Assembly: GCA_028456385.1 (NCBI GenBank) | Contig: JALNQF010000110.1 | Coordinates: 88,115-152,114, forward strand | DNA from: Ophiosphaerella korrae | Taxonomy: Eukaryota; Ascomycota; Dothideomycetes; Pleosporales; Phaeosphaeriaceae | Length of the DNA stretch: 64,000 nt | Direction: 5' to 3' | In this document: piece after piece, positions 55,543 through 64,000 of the stretch | How positions within the stretch are numbered: position 1 is the stretch's first letter | Layout of the letters: each line of letters opens with the position of its first letter | Translations under genes and position numbers: made by a program | The notes under the pieces: model-generated | Databases searched by the model: none | The model's input: only the letters and a program-made list of their open reading frames with translations | Told to the model about the DNA's origin: nothing

Positions 55543-55821
55543 CATAAGCTACTATTATAAGATTTTTTAAAGTTTTAATATATTAAGCTTTAAGTATATA
55601 CTTCTATAATTTAATTATAGTTTGTAGCGTTATAGGAGGTTAATATTATAGCTACGAGTTAACCTTAGTAGTACTAGCGTACTACCGCCTACTACCTCTT
55701 TAGTAGTATTAAGTTAATTATAGCTATCTCTAGTAACTTAAGAGCTTTTACAAGCTTTTTAAGTAGCTTTTTTAGCTATCTTAACGTTATTCTAGAGTTA
55801 TCTTTTAGTATTACGCGTAAG
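55543..55821 (-). pseudogene. Pogo-like transposase, C-terminal end (separated by element 4)
   Basis: Minus-strand remnant. The final coding residues read TRSYNINLL.RYK, like the basic NINLPxRYK ending of many fungal pogo-like transposases. It continues 62871-64000 once element 4 (7,039 bp plus 5-bp duplication) is removed, and on its other side runs to the terminal repeat at 34375 once element 3 is removed. Confidence 0.6.
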
Positions 55822-55826
55822 TTAAG

Positions 55827-56257
55827 TATAATAGGTCTCTTGTTATTAACTATAGGTACCTATTTTAGAGTAGTTAGTAGATTATAAAGTAATAGTAAAA
55901 GCTTGTATAGAGATCTATAATAACTATAAATAGTAGAAGATATTTTATAACTATCTTATACTAGCGTTCTGTAGTTAAAAGATTAAATTACTAATACTAT
56001 CCTAATAATATATATTACTACTAACTATATACTTGTTGTAATCTATTAATCTATAGTTACTAAGACTAATAGATTATAGATTATCTTAATCTATAATCTA
56101 CTAATACTAAGAGTCTATAAATTATAGATTACCTTAGGTATCCTAATTATATATAGCTTCTTAGTTAAGTTTATATTCTTTAGAGTTATATAAGTCTACG
56201 TTAATTATTATAAAGCTAATTAGTTCTATCTATAGCTCTCTTATTACTATTGTAATA
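55827..56257 (-). repeat. 3' LTR of element 4
   Basis: 431 bp; starts TATAATAGGTCTC, ends TTGTAATA, followed by CTATCTCTTC (minus-strand polypurine tract). Confidence 0.9.
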
Positions 56258-56901
56258 CTATCTCTTCTTTTAGATAAGTCCTTATTTATCTATCCTAGAG
56301 CTAAAGTTATTAGTCTACTTTCTTTATTAATTTATAGTTCTTTATTACTCTTTATAGTTATTTTATCTATATATTATTACTATCTTCTTACTAATTGTAT
56401 ATTATATAATAGTATTAAGATATTTCCTTATTTTTATTATACTTCTCCTAAGTTAAACCCTAAGTCTCTTCTTTATATTATTTCTATAAATAATAGTAAA
56501 GCTTATAAGGTATATATTTATATAAATATACGTAGTTCTTATAATATATCTAGTGTCTCTCTTTCTAAGTATACGTTTAATATACTTATTCTTACGTCTA
56601 AGCTTAATAATAATAAGGAGAGCTATTAACTAAACTTAAAAGAAATTACTATCTTAAATTATAGAGGCTAAAGCTAAATATAAGTAGATCTAAGAGCTTA
56701 CGTAAAGTAAGCTAGTAGAGAATTAAGCTTATCTCTTTTATCTTTATAAGATAAAGGCGTTAAATAATAAGAAATTAGCTAAATAGTTAGTAGCTCTAGA
56801 AGCTAAGCTAGACTTAGATAAAGTATTTAGTATTGTTATAGTAGATCCTATATTAAGTAATCTTATTATCTCTCTATCTAGTAGTAGTAATATTAGTTCT
56901 T

Positions 56902-59900
56902 TTAGTTTACTACTAGGTATTCTAGAGAGTTTTAACTTTAGAAGTCTTCTAGTTTCTTAAGGTAGTTAAAGTTATCTTCTAGTTCCTATATTTTTTCCTA
57001 TAGTTATCCTTTTTTATCTATACTTATCTATTCTACTAAGTAGTAGTTTTTTCTATTATAGAACTAGTATACTAGAATTTTTTTAACTTCTTATTCTTCT
57101 TATTTTCTATATATATCTACTTTGTATACTAGTAGTTCTATATTTTATAGTACTATCTTAAGTAGTACTATATAGAAGGTTAAGTATATCTTTATCTTAT
57201 TTAGTAGCTTTAGTTTAAATATAACTAGTATAACTTCTTTCTCTATTTTATATAGTCTTATCTTAACGTAGTCTAGTTTTAAACTAAGTTGTTTACTCTT
57301 AATATTCTTTCTAACTAACTATACTTTTTCTCTCTCTTTAAATTAAGGTCTCTATTTATACTTCTTATTATAGTATTTTACTATTTAATTATATAAGAAC
57401 TTTACGTCTTATCTTAGCTAATTATATATATCTCTAAGTCTATTAGTAAAGTTTTTTCTTCTTAGAGACTAAGATATCTAATCTCTTAGTATCTAGTATA
57501 TATTAGGTTTAAATCTATAGTTTATAAAAAAAAGTAATACTTTTATTACTATATTCTTTATACTATTATATACTAGCTATACTATAGGTAGTAATTATAC
57601 TTAATTATTCTAGTTATAGTTAAAGTAGTATCTTAAGTACTATTCTACTATCTAATTTATTTATTCTAACTATCTATCTATCTATAGATAGTATACTATA
57701 GATATTATATATTTAATTCCTAATTATACTATTATTATTTTCTATAGTTTTAATATAAATTATATATCTCTATCTATAATAATTTTATCTAGTAGTTTAT
57801 ATTAACTAATTATAGTTCCTAAAACCTAGTACGTAGTAACTTCTATCTTACTTTTTTCTTTATATAGTTAGAAGTATATATACTTTATAAGTTTATCTAC
57901 TATTATTAAGATTTTATTATACATAATTCTTAATACTAAGTCTTTTAACTTAGGTAACTTTGTAATAAAGTCTATTATAATAACTCTCTATAGTTATTCT
58001 AGTATTTCTACTAGTTATAGTATTCTATATAGTATATATCTATTATACTTATTTTTTTAGTTTTTATATAATCTCTTAGTACCTCTATTACTAGCTATTT
58101 TACTTTTAAGATATAATAGTCTTATAGTAACTTATTAAGAGTTTTATTAATCTCTTAGTATCTATATACTAGTAGTTTATAAAATTATTATATAAATTCT
58201 CTTTAGATTTTTCCTAGAATATAAGTTCTTCTATAGGCTTATACTAATCCTTTTTAGGTTTCTAGTTTTTCTATTTCTTTAGGTACTTCTTATATTACTT
58301 TCTAAATCTATTTATCTAGCTTACTACTTATTCTTTTAAGTATTATAGCTATTTTAGGTATATTTAGGACTAAATATTCTTCTTTATTCTTAACTAGAAC
58401 TATACTAGTAGCGCTTACTTCTTCCTATAAGTTTAGTCTTCTACTAAGAGTATTTATAAATTAGTTATCTTTCCCTTTTATATATATAATTTCTATATTA
58501 AATATTAATAGGAATTCCTACTATCTTATATATTATTATAATAGTTCTTTATTTAGTATAAATCCTATAAGATTCTTATAGTCTATATAGACCTTTATTT
58601 AATATTTTACTTTTTATAGGTATACTCTCTATTACTTAAATACTTTATAGATTACTAGTATCTCTTTATTATAGATTAAGTAGTTAAGCTCTACTAGCTT
58701 TATTTTCTTAGAAAAGTATTTAACTAAATATTCTTTTTAAGTCTTTAGGTCTTCTTGTATTAGTACTATTCTATAGACTAAATTAGATACATCTATTTTT
58801 ACTATTACTAGTAAGTCTAGGTTATATATTCTAATAACTACGTTTTCTATAAATTTCTTTTTAATCTTATTAAATACTTTCTTATATTCTTCTATCTACT
58901 TAAATAGTATATCTTTTTTTATAAGCTTTGTTATTAGTTTTATATCTTTAAACTATCTTACTATTAACTTTTTATAAAAGTTTACTAGTTTATAAAATTA
59001 TTATATTTCTTTTAAGTTTCTTAGTGTTAGCTATTTATTAATTAACTTAATTTTTCCTAGATTAATTTTAATTTTTCCTAGTTCTATAATAAATCTAAGG
59101 AAGTCTATTTTCTTTATATAAAATTCGCATTTTCTTATTTTAAGAAATAGTTTATTATCTACTAGTTTTTCTAGTACTTTATATACGTACTATATATATT
59201 CTTCTTCTATTTCTAAGAATATAAAGATATTATCTAGGTATATAAATATAAATATATTTAGGTACTCTCTTAGTACTATATTTATCTTTTCTTAGAAAGC
59301 TACTAGTATATTTATTAATCTAAAGAGTATAACTAAGTCTTTATATAGTCTTTATTATATTCTAAATACTATTTTCTATTTATTACCTTTCTTAATTCTA
59401 ATTTAGTAGTAGGCGTTCTAGATATCTAACTTTATAAAGATTATTACTCTTCTTAGTTTATCTTATATTATATCTATCTATAGTAAGAAGTATTAGTTTT
59501 TATTTATAACTATATTAGTCTTTCTAAAATCTACGTAAAGCTTTTTTTTACTTATTCTTTTTTTATCTACAAATATAAGTCTATATACTACTAAAGATTT
59601 AGATTCCTTTATCTATCTCTTTTTTATTACGTTCTAAATAAATATTTACTTAATTTTAGATTCTTTTTCTATTTTCTAGTAGACTAGGCTCTATCTTACG
59701 TCTTTTCTTTCTTCTATTTCTATTACTAGATCCTATAGTTAATATTCTAGAAGGTAGTCTTTAGGTTCTATAAGCTATTTTTCCTATTTCTTATTTTCTT
59801 TAGAGAATTCTCCTTTATAAGTACTAATATTAGCTTTTAACGTATCTATTCTATAGTAACTAATTTTTCCTATTCTCTAATTAATATATAGGTTAGTTAT

Positions 59901-62372
59901 TTATAACTATAGTATACCTAATATTATATCTTATTTATTATTAATTATTATTATGTTTATAACTATATTTTTAATTATTATTCCTTCTAGTTCTAATATA
60001 GAGAGAATAGTTTTAAACTTAATAGGTTCTTAGAATAGTTTTCTTTTAATTATACTTAGTTATTAAGGGTATTTCTTTATTATATACTTTATTCCTTATA
60101 TTTCTATAAACTTCTTAGATATAAAGTTCTTTATAGCTCTACTATTAATTATTAATTATACTTTTTTTCCTTAGTATATACTTATTTTTATAATATATAA
60201 GCCTCTTATATTTTCTAGTTATTCTTATTTAGGTATTTTTATAAATTATCTATCTTTTTAAAGCTATAGTCTTATTTTAAGTTTATACTCTTTATATTTT
60301 AGATATTTATTATACTTGTATTTATACTATAGTTCTCTTTAGACGTATTTCTTAGATAGTTTTAGACTAGGTTTTACTACTACGTATCTATCTTCTATAA
60401 TTATTTTCTATCCTTAGATATCTTCTACTAAGATTACTTTTATATAATTATAGCCTCTTCTTTATATAAGCTATATATTATTATTTACTTTAGAGTTTCT
60501 ATATATAATATAATTTTTATTTAAGTATAATATCTATAATACTTTAAAATATACTAGATATTTTAGATCTATTATCTTATTATCTCCTTCCTAGTACTTG
60601 TCTTTTCTAAGTATATCTATTATTAGGATATAGTATACTACTAGTACTTTTAGTATATAGGCTTTATTAATCTATTATATTTTTCTTATAAAGTATTACT
60701 ACTTTTTTTATATAAGTATTCTTTTTACTATAACTATATATTACTTTATCTATTCCTAGAATAGTATAAACTTTATTTCTTTAGGATTACGTTCTTTTTA
60801 GTCTTTATATACTTCTTCTATACCTATAACTATTAAGTATATTTAAATAAACTTCTATTCTTTATTTAATTCCTCTATTTCTATTATTATATAGCTATTA
60901 TAGCTATATATATCTAGCTAGGTATATTTTATACTTTTTATACTAACTTATTTTTTACTTTTTTATAGTCCTTTAAAGAAAGCTATAGTAGTTTCTTTAT
61001 TTAGTACTTATTCTTAGGCCTAGATTAATAAGGTCTAGGGCTCTTCCCCTTCTAAGTCTTCTATTAGTAGGTTTATTATATAGGCTATCTCTTCTAGCTA
61101 TACTTTTATTCTACTTTCTTTTATTATAGCTACTCTATTTCTCTATTTTTATAAGAACTATACTACTCTCTATTTACTAGAAAGATATATATAGTAGTTA
61201 TTATTATAATAAAAGGTTTAATAGAGTATTATATATTATACTTCTTTACTTCTAGCTACTTTCTCTTAAGGTTTAGCTTATACTTATAGTACTTCTTTCT
61301 TCTTTTTAGTTATTTTTAACTAAGTTTCTTTCTTTAGGTCTTTACTTCTATAGTCTTTTATAAAGTATCTAGGTTTCCTATATTTATAATATACTATATC
61401 TTTCTTTTTTTATAATTAGTAGTCTTTTACGTAGTAGCTTTTCTTACTATAGTTAAAATACGTAAAGTCTTTATTTTTTCTTTTTTTTCTATCTTTATTT
61501 ATGTTAAGGATTATAGAGTCTTTAGCGTTCTAGTTTCTAGTTTAGTTACTATACTTATTCTTTTTCTATTCTTAAAAGTTATTATTAATTTAGATTACCT
61601 ATTACTTTAGAGCTTCTAGTATTCTAAGTTTCTCTATATATATTATTTTGTACTAGATTTTTATATTAAGTCCTTATTTAAATTATAATATAAAGGCTAA
61701 TTTATTTTATTCTATATTCTAACTTAGTTATTTAAATTATAATATATATTCTAGAACACTCTTACTTTATATAAACTTCTTAAGTTTCTCTTTAGCTTAT
61801 TAGGTAATATCTATATCTCTAAATACTACTCTTATTTATTTAGTAAAGTATTTATAACTTCTAAAAATAGCTCTTATTTTATCTTTCTAGGTTATTAAAG
61901 AATACGTTGTATAGTCTATCTAGTAAGGCTTATACTATCTTATTATATTTTCTTTAAAGTATAGTCTAATATATATTACTTTCTTTTTTTCTATATTAAA
62001 GTATAGTACTTATATATATATCTAGAGCTATACTAATACTATAAAAGGTCTTAATTTTTCCCTTATTTTATTAAACTTCTTAAGTATAAGTATATTTAGT
62101 AGTTTCTTTATTATACTTATTTCTAGGCGTTATATAATTAATTCTATTTAGTTTTATCTTTTAATAATAGCTCTAATCTAGGCCTTATTCTATTTTACGT
62201 ATTCTTAAAGTTCTTTATTTTAGGTTTCTAAGGTATTAATTACTAATTTTATATCTTCCTTTTTAGAGATTAGGTTATTTATATAGTTTTTAATATCCTT
62301 CTATACTATATTATCTAACTTATAACTACTTATAAGTACCTTAGCTAGTTTCTTAGTTAAACTTTCTACTAT
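56902..62372 (-). pseudogene. Element 4 gag-pol, RIP-inactivated
   Basis: Same gene order and motif spacing as element 1, about 5.47 kb. Many TAA/TAG stops. The total differs from 5,463 by 8 bp, so at least one small length change has occurred relative to elements 1 and 2. Confidence 0.85.
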
Positions 62373-62434
62373 TATATTAGCTAGACTATACGTTACTTTA
62401 CGCTTCGCTACTCTTAATAACTAAATTAGTAAGG

Positions 62435-62865
62435 TATAATAAGTCTCTTATTATTAACTATAAGTACCTATCTTAGAGTAGTTAGTAGATTATAAAGTAA
62501 TAGTAAAAGCTTATATAGAGATCTATAATAACTATAAATAGTAAAAGATATTTTATAACTATCTTATACTAGCGTTCTATAGTTAAAGGATTAAATTACT
62601 AATACTATCCTAATAATATATATTACTACTAACTATATACTTATTATAATCTATTAATCTATAGTTACTAAGACTAATAGATTATAGATTATCTTAATCT
62701 ATAATCTACTAATACTAAGAGTCTATAGATTATAGATTACCTTAGGTATCCTAATTATATATAGCCTCTTAGTTAAGTTCGTATTCTTTAGAGTTATATA
62801 AGTCTATATTAATTATTATAAGGCTAATTAGTTTTATCTATAGCTCTCTTGTTATTATTGTAATA
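62435..62865 (-). repeat. 5' LTR of element 4
   Basis: 431 bp; starts TATAATAAGTCTC, ends TTGTAATA, followed by the TTAAG duplication. Confidence 0.9.
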
Positions 62866-62870
62866 TTAAG

Positions 62871-64000
62871 CCTTTATATAATTATAAGCTTTTTAAGCCT
62901 TTATAGCGTTATAAGTAGCTTTAGCTACTACGTAATTTTAGTAGTGCTCTTCTATTAATATAGCCTTCTAAGCTTTCTATTACTTTTTAGCTTTAATATC
63001 TTTTACTTTCTAGAGTTATAGCTTAGCTATATTAGCTTACTTTTAAGCCTTATACTTACGCGTATCTTTTACTTTATTTAGTAACTAAAATACTACTCTT
63101 CTATTATATTTAGTAAGTACTTTAAGTACTAAAAGCTTACCTTACTAGTAGTACCTCTTCTTATTAGCTAGAGTACTATATAAGCCTTTAACTTTATATT
63201 TAAGTAGAGAGTTTTATATAAAGATTTTATAAACTATATAGCTAAGTAGCTAAGTATTTTTATTATAGATATTATTAAAAAAAGTCTTTAAGATTACGTA
63301 TATCTTACGCTAATTACTTACGCTAAGTACTAATACTAATAAGTTTACTAATAAGCTTAAAGATAGCTAGCTCTAGTCTTCTACTTTAAATTATTTAAGT
63401 ATAGCGTTAAGCTTAAATAGAGTAATTCTAGTAGCGCTAAAGGCCTTTAGTATTATTACTAACTTAAATATAGTACTCTAGGTAGTATAAAATAGCTTAT
63501 AGAAGTCTCTCTTTATAATATTTATAAGCTCTTAGTATACTTCTATATACTAAGTAAGCTACGCGCTATAAGCTAATAATAAAAGCTTAAATAGAATAAT
63601 ATTAAGTAGCTAGAGTATATAAGTTAAGTAAAGTAAATATATAGCTAAGAATATTTTATAAGCGTTATAGTACTTAATAAACTTTATTATTAGATATAAT
63701 CTATAGCTATCTAAGATAAGTAACTAATATATATAATAAGCTTTCTTATAAGTTTTATAGTTAAATACCTATTTAAGCTACTATAAGCCTAAACTATTAT
63801 TTATCTAGCTAGTTAGTAAGCTTATAAAGAAAGTTTTGTATATAGATAAGTTAAAATCTTAAAGCTAAGTATCTTAAATATTACTAGAAGACGTAGTATA
63901 TTATAAAGTAGACTTTACGTAAGATAACTTAATAAAGTAGTTTTAATAATTAACTAAAAAGAGTAAATAGTAGATAAAGCTATCTAAGTAAGTACTAGGT
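62871..64000 (-). pseudogene. Pogo-like DDE transposase remnant, C-terminal half
   Basis: Read on the minus strand, 63585-63650 gives AIYLLYLTHILQLLNIILF, matching the P-x-x-T-H-x-LQPLDV block of pogo/DDE_1 transposases after Pro to Leu and Asp to Asn changes of RIP type. Downstream come FYKLFYTTQSTIFKLVIILK, KAFSATRITLF and a Lys-rich coiled tail (KVKDTRKYKA, KVKDIKAKK), the expected order in fungal members. Many TAG/TAA stops fall where Trp or Gln is expected. The N-terminal half lies beyond the right edge. Confidence 0.65.

Larger units (their letters stand above)
55827..62865 (-). mobile_element. Element 4: Gypsy chromovirus retrotransposon in the transposase remnant
   Basis: 7,039 bp, minus strand, uninterrupted. 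Target duplication TTAAG at 55822-55826 and 62866-62870. LTRs 55827-56257 and 62435-62865, both 431 bp, a third LTR variant (it contains TTCTTTAGAGTTATATAAGTC, shortened here, where the others have CATACTTCGTTAGCG-type sequence). Gag-pol occupies about 56902-62372 with the RT region at about 59225 and zinc knuckles at about 61370-61460. RIP-mutated throughout. Confidence 0.92.

Noticed and set aside
34900..64000. Possibility that the AT-rich block is mitochondrial DNA or an organelle insert
   Set aside because: Retrotransposon motifs, paired LTRs and exact 5-bp target duplications explain all but short flanks; no mitochondrial genes are seen.

Overview
The window is nuclear DNA of a filamentous ascomycete (Pezizomycotina, most likely Dothideomycetes). 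Evidence: short spliceosomal introns (about 48-120 bp) with GT..AG ends and CTAAC/CTAAT branch sites, ergosterol and heat-shock genes of fungal type, a C2H2/ankyrin gene and a low-affinity iron permease typical of this group, and a large AT-rich block mutated in the pattern of repeat-induced point mutation (RIP: CpA to TpA on both strands). The species cannot be named from the sequence alone.

Layout. (1) 1-12.4 kb is gene-dense and ordinary: erg5 (sterol C-22 desaturase P450, cut by the left edge), an F-box-like protein, the mismatch-repair gene pms1, the kinetochore gene fta1/CENP-L, an Hsp110 gene (hsp88/sse1 type) sharing a heat-shock promoter region with fta1, and a short-chain dehydrogenase. 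(2) 12.8-22.2 kb is a decaying accessory stretch: a 688-bp foldback MITE with a TA target duplication, a gene killed by two nonsense codons, a live fet4-type iron permease, 2.5 kb of gene-free sequence, and a multiply broken C2H2/ankyrin gene. (3) 22.4-33.1 kb returns to active genes: a secreted berberine-bridge-type FAD oxidoreductase, the pyruvate dehydrogenase E2 subunit, and the Golgi Arf-GEF sec7. (4) From 34.37 kb to the right edge the window is transposon sequence.

The right-hand 29.6 kb resolves completely. A pogo-like DNA transposon (minus strand, left terminal repeat at 34375, transposase tail at 55.5-55.8 and 62.9-64.0 kb) was entered by two Gypsy chromovirus insertions. One (element 3, TSD CTATA) later received element 2 (TSD TTATC) inside its reverse transcriptase, and element 2 received element 1 (TSD CTCTA). 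The other (element 4, TSD TTAAG) split the transposase tail. All four retroelements are full length (about 7.0 kb), have LTR pairs of equal length (427, 429, 427 and 431 bp) and intact 5-bp target duplications, and are dead by RIP-like point mutation, not by deletion. In element 1 the gag-pol frame can be followed in one register for about 1,821 codons, broken only by stops.

The functional genes are mostly housekeeping (sterol synthesis, mismatch repair, kinetochore, chaperone, mitochondrial carbon metabolism, vesicle traffic). I found no secondary-metabolite cluster, CRISPR-like array or tRNA. The most noteworthy content is the nested transposon structure, the foldback MITE, a probable in-frame cryptic intron in the Hsp110 gene, and the two pseudogenes.
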